NCBI GenBank assembly: GCA_033182465.1
Contig: CP137321.1
Location: forward strand, 744,001 to 808,000
DNA from: Sanghuangporus weigelae
Lineage: Eukaryota; Basidiomycota; Agaricomycetes; Hymenochaetales; Hymenochaetaceae
Length of the DNA: 64,000 nt
Direction of reading: 5' to 3'
A program made the translations under genes and the position numbers. Of this stretch, positions 35,790 through 53,209 are shown piece by piece (position 1 is the first letter of the stretch; every line of letters starts with the position of its first letter). The notes below the pieces were generated by a model, which saw nothing but the letters and a program-made list of their open reading frames with translations, ran no database searches and was not told the origin of the DNA.

Positions 35790-38700
35790 ATGGTCTTATT
35801 GCAATGGGTGATTTTGGAACCTCAGGGCCCAGGAAGTATTGCTGCGGTCCGATTTTCGTCTCCCGTACGCGTACGTTCGCTGCGAATATTTCCAACCGGG
35901 GCTCATCCGTTCAAGCTGAAGGAGGATATTGTAGCGTGCGTTTTCATGTAATTTGTAATGACCACGGACTGAATCTGAATTATCTTCAGAGTGACTGAGC
36001 CCGGCTCACTCTATCTTGACGTCTATTTCAATGCACTTCCAATAGCTACAGATGGGAAGAATAAACCAAAGCCGAGCAACGTGCTCGTTCCAACCTCAAT
36101 TGCATACCAGGGAGGACAAGTGGAATTTACGTTTGATCCTGTTAATTCCGAGGTGTGATGTGTGTCAGATCTCATTTTAATACTGGTCACTCATTTTACA
36201 CGTATGTACAGTTTGCGACGCGCCTTATGATTGTACGCGGCAAGTTCGAAAAACTATCGCTTGCGATATATGGAGACATAGTATCGGAATCGTCAGATTC
36301 GCTCCAGACTTATAAGCCAAAGCAGCTTCCTCAAGTCTCGTATAGCAGCCTCCCTCCCTCTTTGGACCCTGCAAACAGCATGAATCCGACAGCTCTGGCC
36401 CAGAGTTTATTGACACTGATCCCCGAAGCTGGAAGACCTACGTTGGCATTGATTGTTCGGTTGATGTTTTGCTTAAAGCCTTCCAACGAGGATTGGGAAG
36501 AAAAGGACTTCCCGTACCTGTACTCCATATTGGACCAGGGCTTAAATGATCTCAGTCTTGAGAAAGCTGTAGATATGACGTCTCGTCCGGTTGATGATAT
36601 GGTGGACGAAGGAGTCTTGAAGAACTTCGCCAGAGAATTGGGAGACACGGTTGAAGAATATGTTGGTACTCTTATATTTCTCCTCTCGAGATTTGCTCAT
36701 GATCATCCCTTTCCCCTGTGCAGAATGAAGATCAGGCATATTCTCTTGCAAAGCTTCTTTCCCAGAGCGCTTCACAACATCCCTCGCTAGGCCGGTGTAT
36801 ATTAGTCAGTCAAAGAATCGTAATGCTTAGCCTTTCTAAACTAATGGATTTAGGAACGCATTGATCTCGTGCGAATGTACACCGAGCCGAACCTAGAACG
36901 GCCGACACTTCTGTATCTTCTTGACGCTTCAGCTAATCCAGACGTGTCTCGACAGCTGAATAATGAGCAGACGCTCGGTGCAATTGTACACATTCGAGAC
37001 AATCCCTCTCAGGGAGATGGAGCGCGACGTGCTGCAAGTCGTTTGTATAATAGAATTAAAGGCTGGGAAGTTCTCGAGGATTCTCTTCTAAACACCCAAT
37101 CCCCATTCGCTTCAGCATCGCTCCTCGTCAGAGAGATCACCGCAGAAGAGAATTCGTTTGGTATTTGGCTTGAGAGCATGATGACGAATAACGAAATAGT
37201 GGAGCGACTCTCAGAGACCCCTCTCGCACACTCATTTACTCATCCGCCAGTGATGTGGCAAGGCTCACAGCTAACTTCGCACGATGAATTCATTGCGTTC
37301 TTGAGGGCTGCAGTGGGGGTAGCAGCGGTGGTTGCAGTGTATGCCTGGGCGGATAGTGTTCCTGTAGAGAAGTGTCGAGAACGAACGCTCGCCATTTTGC
37401 GTTTATGGCAGAATGTCACCGGATATAGAGAGGTATGCATTGAATCTCGTCTCAGGGACTTGACCACAACTTGTCCCTCAGATAGTCAATCACTTCTTGT
37501 TAATGAGACAAACGGCCTATCGCCTGGAATGCATGTTGCCTCTGGAAGATGATTTGCCATCTCAAGCGGGGATCGACGCGGAGCACATACTAAAGGCGCT
37601 GGCGATGCAACCGAGTTCCATGCTACGGCCCGATTTTGTCAAAGTCATGCAGAATCTTCAAGCACCGCTGAATTATATTACCGATAATGAAGTGATAGAT
37701 CTCAAACGAGCATCCGCCCTAGCGAAGGATGGGTTGTCAGGTGCTGTAAGATTCTTGACAAGACCACCGGACGAAGTCGACTCGGTACAAAGGCGAATTG
37801 ATCTTCGAGTTGCAGTGGCCATCATTATCGACGTCCTTCAGAGGCAAATAGACGGTGAGAAGGAGCTTCTCGAGACCGTTTGGGACGAAGGGTTTTGTGG
37901 ACTTCCGATCTATCTCATTCGGCACCTTACTACATTGAGCAAGGATTTACGGACAGATTTTGGCCTTGGTGTACCCGCTCGGAAGGCTCAGACAGAGATG
38001 TCTGCCAGATTTCAAGTCTGTTACGAGGTCCTTGAGCTTTTGGCACGACTCCTTCCTTCGTATCCGCCTCCCTGCCGTGACATTATAACATTAACTAAAT
38101 CCACTGCGAACATTTTTGTTTGTACCGACTCTGCGGACGTGATCTATGCGCAGGAAAGTGCTGTTTGCACTACGTCGCATTTCGTCCGCCAGAAGTGCAC
38201 TGATGTGCTTGCCGGACTTGTTGTTCCAGGAATGTTGGATGCGGAGACGTGTGCAGCTGCAAAAGCCGTTCTGAAAACGCTTCTGACGCATGCATCTCAT
38301 TTCAACGGGCATGACGCTTCGCACCACATGACGCAGTTGTTCTGGTTGTTTGACCACGTACTCCCTTTCACCCAATCAATAAACCAGGAACCAGATTCCG
38401 AGCAGGGCAGAATGAAATGGATTTGCCAAGTTCTTCCCGCCGTTCTGCCGGAGCTGCGCTCGTTTTATAGCCTGCAGGAGGTTGACAACAAGTTGCATCT
38501 TATTAGACGTTTCAAAGCAATTGATGAAGGCTGCATTGGTATAGCAGAATGGCTTCTATTCGAGGAACAGCACGTCCTGCAGAAAGCCGCCGAGTTTGCT
38601 CGAAGCGCTTCGGCTGATCCTCTTGAACACCGTGTCGCCATTTTTAGAGTTGCAAATTCTGCGAATGCTCTCGCTGCCTTGGTGCAGAGTACTGCTGACG

Positions 38701-39737
38701 CTTCGCGATGGGCAGTAGGCACGCTTTTACAGGACGAAAGTTCAAAGTTGTTTCAGTCGACACTTGCTGTGCTGTTGGAAATGGAAGTTTTCTTCGAATC
38801 TATTGGTATTCTGACAGTCGAACTCAGCTCACATGCGATGAAGACTAACAGAACGTTCCAAACTGCAATCATGTCAATGCTATTCAGAGCCGTGCGTTGT
38901 GGCCAGTTCACCATCTTTACAGCTCTCCTTCAGCTTCTGGACGAAAGTGACGTCCCACTATTTGACGAAAATGCTACGCAGGAGTTCGGGGAAGCAATGG
39001 AGCAGATAGCGACATCTCTACGAGACAGGGAAACTCTGCCTAATGACTTGTCACAGTCCGTCTTTCATGTCCTGGAGAAGATCACCCCACTCGATAGAAG
39101 TAACGGAATTTTCGTGCTGCGAGGAATTACGAACGATTCTTTTAATGAGCTCATACAGTGGTTGGCTCAGGATCTGTCCACCGCGCAGAGGACGAAACTG
39201 GATGCTATGAAACTACGATGGACTATTGCGGGGAATCCAAGGTCTCGACCGCAATTCATACCAGCAGACTACGCGCTCAACATCTCTCTTGATAATTGGG
39301 AATCACTCTTAGTACCATCTATACCTGCACCATCAACGCCAAAGCGGCGCTCTCCCGCACATTCTGCCGAAATGCTCGGCATGATTACTGTATCACCTCC
39401 GAACGCACTTCTGCGCTCTCCCGAGGTTAGGGGTCTTACAAAGACTTATTCAAACAATGATTTCCGTGAGCTGCGTCAGCAATCTGCAGCCAGACAGAAT
39501 ACAAGCCGACTCCCGAGCAGGCATGTAGACGTACGTACTCGCCTAAACCACCTGCGTGGCTATGGCTGATCATTATTTCCCCAGGATTTTGAGCAAGGCT
39601 CCGCATCTATTGTCCCGTTGAATCTCAACATATCGTCGTCACCCCCACCTCCTTTGGCTTTTCCTGGTCCATCTCCGCATCGACCTTTACCTATTGATCC
39701 GAGCCTTCCAATGAATCCAATGTACTACCAGCAATAG
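35790..39737 (+). CDS. Virilizer/VIRMA-like subunit of the m6A mRNA methyltransferase complex
   Basis: Exons 35790-35935, 35990-36152, 36212-36661, 36724-36804, 36854-37432, 37482-39530 and 39585-39737 give 1,206 residues. Residues 1 to about 150 read like the virilizer N-terminal domain: IAAVRFSSPVRVRSLRIFP, SLYLDVYFNALP, and FATRLMIVRGKFEKLSLAIYG, the block that ends VIR_N. The rest is a long alpha-helical, HEAT-like body (for example WLESMMTNNEIVERLSETPL) and a Pro-rich end SSSPPPPLAFPGPSPHRPLP. In animals and plants this protein is the scaffold of the METTL3-METTL14-WTAP writer. The junction at 36804/36854 needs a GTCAGT donor; without it the frame seems broken. The body is too diverged to assign by eye, so the call rests mainly on the N-terminal domain. 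Confidence 0.78.
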
Positions 39738-39802
39738 AGTATTATAGCAATTGAACAGCAGCTACATGATGATTGTGATGGTATTGTATTACAAAAAATG
39801 CC

Positions 39803-41991
39803 CTACAACTTCCGTTGAGTGAAAGATGAACGATGTCGTAAATATGCAGGATACAAAAGCTGAGGTTCCAAATTCGGAGTGCGTATGTGTGGAGAGTTGT
39901 CATCTCGCGAACGGAAATATCGGTCAATTTCGGATACATCAAAGTCGGAAGCGGCAGAAGAAGACGAGTCGGGAGCGTCGGCTTTGATTTCTGTGTGTAT
40001 GTCAGGTTGAGGTCGGGAGGTATCATCATCTGATTTTGTCGTCGTTCCGCCACCAAGCCTCCATGTTCTTTTGCGCGTCGCCTTTACTGGTTGGCGTTCC
40101 GTTATTGTACCCTGCGAGCGCTCCCGAGACATCATCGTCTTTGGAGGTACACTCCGAATCATGAAATGTTCGAGTGGACGTGTGTATGGCGACAAGGTAT
40201 GGTTTGAACGGTTCAAAAGGGATAGTTGTGAGACTGCGTTGTTGAAGCCGGGGCGTAGAACAATTTTCGCCTCGCCTTCCGCATCGCTGATGTCGGAAAA
40301 CGCAGAGGTAGACGGCGGTGCCGCATGTGAAGATACAGAACTTCGTCGACTAGCACTCGCTCGTTCCGGAATCGACGTATCGTTTCCATCAAGATTGGAC
40401 GACGGATTTGAAGGTGCAGTAATCTCGCCTGTAGAACTTTGTTGCCGAGCAAAATGTTGCCCGTCAGGGATGTTGTCAAACGGAATTTCATCTACATCAT
40501 CTTCTACCATCGTCCGTCGGATCTGCGGTATATCGGAAGAACGGTACTGCGCGGAGCCGGAGAACAGAGAACCATCTGGAATAGACTGAGTATCCCAACT
40601 AGTCCTTCTTGAGACTGGCAAAGACGTCAAGTTCCTGTATTGACCAAGGAGGGCTGGTTCTCGCATATCCACAAACGATCGGGCCAAACGAGGCTGGGAG
40701 GAAGTACGTCCGATGAACGATGGACTCCTTGCATAGGGTGCAGATGGAGTAGGAGTTTGGTGTAGGAGCGAAGAGGCGTGGTAGACTCGTGGCCGAGTGA
40801 TGACGCCCCCTCCAACGGCCGGTATACTTTCGAGCTCTGTGACGCTCGGCGGTATGATGTCTGTCATAGCGTCCTCCCAGTTGACAACGTCGAAGGAGCC
40901 TTCCCCATCGGTTCCACCATACTCACTCCCCTCTTCCGCGAGATCGGCAAGACCCCTGCTTTCGCGATGTATTCGACCGAGGTGACTGAAAGCTCTGCGC
41001 TCTGGAATCTCCGTTTTGAAGGTTCCAGATTCTTGGTCATAATGAAGTTGGGGTATCTCGGATGGTGTACGAAGATTCGAAAGGGAGGGTCTTGAGGATA
41101 TGCTGCGTAAGCTGGATGGGCGTCCTTCCACAGATGAAGAACCTCGCCGAGCCGCGAGAGAATTCGATATAGGTTGCAATGATGAGGTAATACGGGTGTA
41201 ATCTGGATTCGACATGGTCTCTAACCCAGGCTGACGATACATCATGGGCCGCCTGGCCAGATATGGAGCCTCAACTGTAGTCGACTTCTTAATCCACTGT
41301 TGGCTTAGCCGATGGATGATACTGGGAAGGTCCTCGCGAAACATCTGTCGGAGTTGGTTTTCAATCTCCTTCTGGATAAATTTCTGGATGACCGTAAAAG
41401 AGTCGAACGTGCTATTAATGTCGACATTCTGGAGAGGATCCGTCTTGAAGACCAGAGTGATTCCCTTTTGCTTCGACATAACAAGTACGACGTAGGAACT
41501 CAATTTGAAGTTGGAGAGACGGAGTAGCATAGGGACAATAAGGGGCTGGTTTGCTGCCACCATTCCTCTAGAACCGCTCATCAGATAAATATCAGCTTTT
41601 TTGTGATAAAGAGGATTCGCCTTGCAAATGGCAGACTTTAGCCAAATTCTGTCAGAGTTAGCAGGCATGGACGCACTTGAACTTTCGTTTTCAATACAAT
41701 GTGAGCGTCTCCGGCGTAAGAAAATCTGAATATCCCACGGAATTGTGTCGTAGTAAATTCCCCTATGTCCCGGATTTCGAGCTCTGGAGGCTGAAGTAAC
41801 ATGAATACATTTGACCTGGCGCGGATAAAGTGTAGCACACGCACCTGAGTGCCCATCTCCAACTCGACGACCTCAATTTTGTCCGCTATTACAGGAGGCT
41901 TGGTTCCCTTGTTCAATGCATTGTTTAGTAGCTGGATCGCATCCTTATGAAATTGTTCTGAGAACCGTGGCCATTGAAACGAGAAAGACAT
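39803..41991 (-). CDS. MDM34: MDM34, ERMES mitochondria-ER tether subunit (SMP lipid-transfer domain)
   Basis: Mitochondrial outer-membrane member of the ERMES lipid-transfer bridge with Mmm1, Mdm10 and Mdm12. Three exons on the minus strand (41991-41845, 41790-41677, 41620-39803) give 692 residues. The start MSFSFQWPRFSEQFHKDA is the family N-terminus; then LNNALNKGTKPPVIADKI, MGTQPPELEIRDIGEF, RGIFRFSYAGDAHIVLKTKVQANPL (spanning the last intron, so split here), SNFKLSSYVVLV, and GITLVFKTDPLQNVDI with ENQLRQMFREDLPSIIH closing the SMP domain at about residue 200. The remaining 480 residues are Ser/Arg-rich and disordered, long but usual for basidiomycete Mdm34. It converges on the virilizer gene with only 65 bp between stop codons. 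Confidence 0.93.
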
Positions 41992-42536
41992 TTCACGAGA
42001 CCGAGATTCGAGACGAGAGAAACCAAGGCAAGAAGCGGTTGCTAAGGTCGTACAGACATCATAAGCAAAGTGTCCAATGCCTTGCTCTTATACGCAGGCC
42101 GTTTGTCGAGGACAAAATGTCAGCTCGCGTGCCGGAACGGGACGTCACTCAAGTTGAGCTGGACGAAAATCAAGAGGCGCTTCCGTGAAACCTCGGCAGT
42201 TGCGCGGCTTTCCCCGGCTCTATGCCGATCTATTTCTCATCAACCTACTGCAAGGCCAGTCTAAAACTCCTGTAAATTTTCAGAAGCTATATCATGGTGG
42301 TGGAAGAATGTTGTCTACAGCATTTTGAATGAGCTCATGTATTCGAAGGCGATTCTCGTTGAGTATACGCTGAAGCACAGTCAAGTGCAGTTCCAACGAT
42401 TAATGGCCTCCCGAAACAAACCAAATCATCAGCACTAAAAAGTCCGGTCGTAAACTGATGAGGCGTAAAAGAATATCCCTTCAAGAGCTGAATCCTATTC
42501 ACTATCTCATTGTACTGACTGAACTCCTAAGATGAT
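41992..42536. other. Intergenic: MDM34 promoter and tRNA 5' flank
   Basis: 545 bp without a gene. The left part should hold the MDM34 promoter and the right part flanks the tRNA. Confidence 0.45.
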
Positions 42537-42648
42537 GGCCGCATAGTCTAATGGTTAAGACGTCAGACTTCTAATAATCTCTTTAGATCGATGGCATTGA
42601 TCTATCATATTAATCTGAAGGTTGTGGGTTCGAGTCCCGCTGTGGCTA
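42537..42648 (+). tRNA. tRNA-Arg (anticodon UCU) with a 39-nt intron
   Basis: The acceptor stem pairs GGCCGCA (42537-42543) with TGTGGCT (42641-42647), with discriminator A at 42648. The D arm is GTCT-loop-AGAC. The anticodon stem TCAGA pairs perfectly with TCTGA (42614-42618), around loop CTTCTAA with anticodon TCT at 42570-42572. The T arm is GTGGG-TTCGAGT-CCCGC. An intron of about 39 nt (42574-42612) interrupts the anticodon loop one base after the anticodon, the normal position for eukaryotic tRNA introns. Box A and Box B (GGTTCGAGTCC, 42627-42637) are internal promoters for RNA polymerase III. Confidence 0.95.
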
Positions 42649-42659
42649 GTTGGAAACAC

Positions 42660-42665
42660 TTTTTT
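42660..42665 (+). terminator. RNA polymerase III terminator of the tRNA
   Basis: A T6 run starts 12 bp after the mature 3' end of the tRNA, the usual signal and spacing for polymerase III termination. Confidence 0.85.
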
Positions 42666-42796
42666 AAATTTCTGACCTTTTTTCCCACTGAGGATGAGCC
42701 GGATCGGATGTGCCGCATCTCGATCAGGCCTGTGACCGTTTCTGCCTGAAAACCAGGTTTCACAGAGGCTGGACAATTGCTTCCCTCTTCCCCTCA

Positions 42797-45511
42797 ATGA
42801 ACGGCGTCCGTCGCCTTCTCGCCGGTGCTGGACAGCGCCCGCAATCACCGCCAGCGTCAGGCTCGCCAGAAGCGGAACAGTCCAAGCTCTACACCATTAC
42901 TCCTTTGTCGATCTCCTCAAAACCCTTATGGAAACCTGACCTGCTTGCGAATGAGGCTCCAGATGGCAGGCCCGACAGTACTTCGACCAGTACAGTCAGC
43001 GGTTCTGCGAGCTATACAAATGGTGTTACACTGGCAAAAGTGCACAACGGCCGCCAGAACTCCACGAGCAGTGTGTTTCGCCCTCAGTCTATCGCGTCCT
43101 CTGCTTCGTCTTACAGGAAGTCAGTACCTGGGTCACCCGTTTCGTCTCCAACGTCGGCCGTTCGCTCTTCCAACATCTTTTCAGGACCATCCTCACCTTC
43201 ACGCCCGATGCCTAATCGAATTGCACAGCTCAAACCATGGAAACGCGCATCTGGCCCGGTGGACACCCGAGATGAGTTATTGATGTCCCTCTTAGCAAGC
43301 GAAGCAATCGTGGATAGTCGAGATTGTGACGTTCTGCACTCCGAAGATGTAGAAGAGCTAAAGAAGGTATATACATCTGTTCGTTTTATTGGAGCTATCT
43401 GTCTCACGGAGTGTTCCCAACAGGAGCTGCAAATGCTGGAAACTCGTTTGCAGGCGATGCAGAAAAAACTGAAGCTTGAAACCAAGATTAGGGATGCTGC
43501 CGCTTCGTTAGCGAAAATGAATTCTGGTAACAAGGACGTTTCAAAGCGAGCAGCAGAGAAGTTGGAAGCTGCGAGTTGCAAAGTGGAAACTTCACAAACA
43601 GAATTGTGGAGACTTCTTGAGCGATCGAACGAGATTAACAAGAAACTTCTCGAGCATCGAGCCGGCGTGTTAAGTCTCTCGTTAAGGAGCCTTGAGACCA
43701 AGCTTGCCAGTGATTCTGAAGACTCTGGTTACGGCACATCGTTGCGAAACACCCAAATGAGTCCAACGTCTTCTGAAACCAGCTACTCCTCGTCGAGAAC
43801 AAAGTTCGAAGGTGCACATCTATTTGCAGGACACGAGAATGCTTTATTGCCTTTATCACCTCGAAAACCACCCTCCCCAGCTGAAGTCGCTTTCCTTGAG
43901 GAGCGGTTGAAGGAGACTACCTCCAAGCTGCAGGTTGCCAACGACGCACAGACGGAAGCGAGACGTGAAGCGGCTATGCTAAGAGTCGAGTTGCAAAGTC
44001 TCGAAACGTCGATGGCTCTTGAGCTGCAATCTGCCGAGGATAAGATAGCGAGCTTGAGACCAGAAGTCGAGAGAGTTGCGCGTCTCGAGCAGCAGCTGCA
44101 AGAGCTGTTTGAAAGTCAGCAGGCATGGACTAGGGAACGGGAAGAAAAGCAGATCGAGATCGAGAGATTACAACGAAAATTGGAAGTAGTGGAGCAGAGG
44201 AGTGGTGAGTTTGTCGGTACGGAACAGCGTGTGGTGGAACTTGAGTCGGCGCTGGACGCCTTGCGGACCGTAATGCATTCACACGACCTACATCCACCAA
44301 CAGTCGTCTCTCCGGTTCAAGGCATTGTGTATCTGGATACTTACTTAGCCGACATCCGATCCAGAATTGATGCCCATCAGAGGCAACGAGACGAGTGGGA
44401 GGTGCTTCGACATAAACTCGAGGAGGATGTTCGGACTAGCCTAGATAAGCGCGAGCTACTTTCTCGAGAGCTTGAAGAGGCGCGGAAGGAACGCGAGGAG
44501 ATCAACGAGAAAGCGCATTCATTAGAGGCGCGAATAAAGGTAAGTTGCGCTGTTGCATAGTGAATCTTAAGGGTTTTTGAAGTTTCCAAGGAACAGGCAA
44601 CGACTAATGTGGAGCCCCTGAAGCAAATCTCGTATGACGACTGTCCTCCGGACGTGAAGGATTTCATACAAATACTGATGCCAGTATGGAATGCCCTGCC
44701 TTCTCTCGAGCTTCGTGCATCGAAATTCGGACTGCGTTCAAAAAGTACAAACTCTACGCCTGGGAGTCCGAACGTCTCGTTGTCAGAACTGGATGTACGA
44801 TTGCTTAAGACGCTGTATGACGGACGACCTTCGTACCAGGTTGTTGATACGTCAGGCCACTTTACTGTTGAAACGTTCGCTGCACGGGTACAAGCATTAA
44901 TCCAGGACGATCGAGCGTTGATTGAGCGGCTGGTCCGATTCGCTCATGCTCATGAACTGTTGAAGCAAAACGCCGACAGGGCACAGAAGATTGCGCAGGA
45001 CAGTACTGTCGCTCTTGAGACATATCAGAAACAGGTGAAAGCACTTGAGGAACGAAATATGACTCTATCATCCAGTATCAGTGCCTTGTATGTGCTGCTC
45101 CAATTACTACTCGTGCATTGCTCACAACTTTCCTTTCTTAGGCAAGGCGAAATTGTCGAATTGCAGGAATCAATAGACAAAGTTACGTCCGAGAAACGAG
45201 AGTTGGAAGCTCAAGCTGCAGAGCAGGCCGAGACTTGTCGGCAACTGACAGAAGCCAATAACACGCTTAGTGCCCGGGCCTTATCGCTTGCAGAAGAAGT
45301 CGCGTCAGCTCCCGAAGCCATCCGAAATCAGCTCGAGAAGCAGCTCTCCGACTGCAGATCAGAGTTACAGAAGGCGGAGGAGGAGATTCGCGCAATGCGA
45401 ACAGCTGAGGCGTCTCAAAACGTGGCTTTGATGGACGAGTTGAACACTATGCAAGGAGAGAATGAAAATCTTCGAGCGCAACTTCGCGCCGCTCAGGCTG
45501 CGAAGAAGTAA
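42797..45511 (+). CDS. Coiled-coil protein of the Up-regulated During Septation (USP) family
   Basis: Exons 42797-43366, 43424-44539, 44597-45087 and 45142-45511 give 848 residues. After a Ser/Pro-rich head comes the family domain, starting DELLMSLLASEAIVDSRD (about residue 158) and continuing VEELKKELQMLETRLQAM, LETKIRDAAASLAKMN, KRAAEKLEAA and LLEHRAGVLSLSLRSLE to about residue 300. Long heptad stretches then run through two thirds of the protein, broken near residues 600-680 by a predicted folded linker (VNVEPLKQ is read TNVEPLKQ here, then YDDCPPDVKDFIQIL). The first intron contains no stop codon and its retention would add 19 residues. The name comes from fission-yeast expression data; the molecular role, probably in cytokinesis or cell-wall septum formation, is not established. 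Confidence 0.85.
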
Positions 45512-46234
45512 ACTCTTCGTCTTCCTGACTGTTCTTCCTTTCCGATTTGGGCTCTTAGTATCTATTTAATTCCCTTTTCTTGTTGTCGAGCAGTTTGCTT
45601 CAGTTTTTTTGCGGATATTTGCGTCCTCGTCAAGTCTTGTTTATACGCTATGTAACCGTAACCCTCGCAATTGTATCAAAAATCTCGCATAGGAATAGTT
45701 CATTTTTGTTACTTAGCATATGTGCAGCCGGTCTTTGCTAATGAAGGATGTTTCTTCTTCTCACGTACATCGAAAGAAGGGAAGAAGGGCATGAAAATTT
45801 CAAAAACTTCCGGTAATGAAAATGACCTACGAAGCCGTTCCATAAACATAAAGGGACGCGCGGCGAGCGGACTTTAAATAGATCTTCTCAGGAAGCCTTT
45901 CCTATTTGGGATAGCTATGGAGATGGACTGTTAAAATGCTCAAAAATGTCCCATAGACCTTTACAGAAGGCAATCAAAATGAAAGGATTAGAGAGTTGCT
46001 ACTTGAAGCTACTTGCCTAGACTACAGTAATTGCTTCAAAGGAAGAGTCATGTATTTTGCCTAATACGGGATCTGGGACCTACAAGAAGAACTTCGCGTG
46101 ACCAAAAGCAGTCACTAGCGCCGCTTCATTGTGTCCGATTCCTAACTTGCCTCGGACGCCCACCATTAGTATCCTACTTCCTTATCTCCTCACTTTCTTT
46201 ATTACTATTACTCTTATTAGAGAGCTCCGATACA
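45512..46234. other. Intergenic in tandem orientation
   Basis: 723 bp with no gene seen. The histone demethylase frame is open upstream to about 46031 but without the splice or sequence features that would favour an extended N-terminus. Confidence 0.45.
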
Positions 46235-52730
<6,496 letters not shown>

Positions 52731-53209
52731 AATGGATACTTATATATTTCCATTACCTATGAGCTTTCTCTTCTTCTTCCCCTCGATTCGCGTTTAGGAT
52801 GGAATTTCTCGGATTGTTACTTTCCTTTCTCTCTTTTTTTCCCGTTAGTTTATATATGTCTATGCTCTTTCGACCTTCTAACACCCTCTTTCGCTCTTCG
52901 GTTTCCCGTTTGTAAGTATAGTTTCTTTCTAAGGTCTTATATGAGTATATATGTGTGCTTTGGAAGCTGAAGCAGAACCGGCTGGCCCGCCGCTATTGGA
53001 CCGAAACGAGGTCGGTACCAAGTGGGATTGCACGGGTGCTAAATTAGATTATCTCAATATGTAATGCATTGTTAATTCCTATTCGATTGTACATGCAAAT
53101 TCTATTTATGAGTGATTTGGAAGAGAAGAGACCGTGTGTATACCGTGTATGTAACCCGAATCCCGAACGCGAAGGGGAGAAAGAAAAAAGAGCTATTTGG
53201 AGTATACAT
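52731..53209. other. Convergent intergenic region, KDM5 / CorA
   Basis: 479 bp, T-rich on the + strand after KDM5, with no coding frame. Presumably 3' UTRs of both genes. Confidence 0.5.

Noticed and set aside
36781-36853. A broken junction in the virilizer gene
   Set aside because: The exon can be extended to ATATTA and spliced at GTCAGT (36805), giving a 49-nt intron in phase.
42555-42848. Minus-strand 97-codon frame across the tRNA
   Set aside because: It runs through the tRNA gene and the promoter region and has no protein resemblance.
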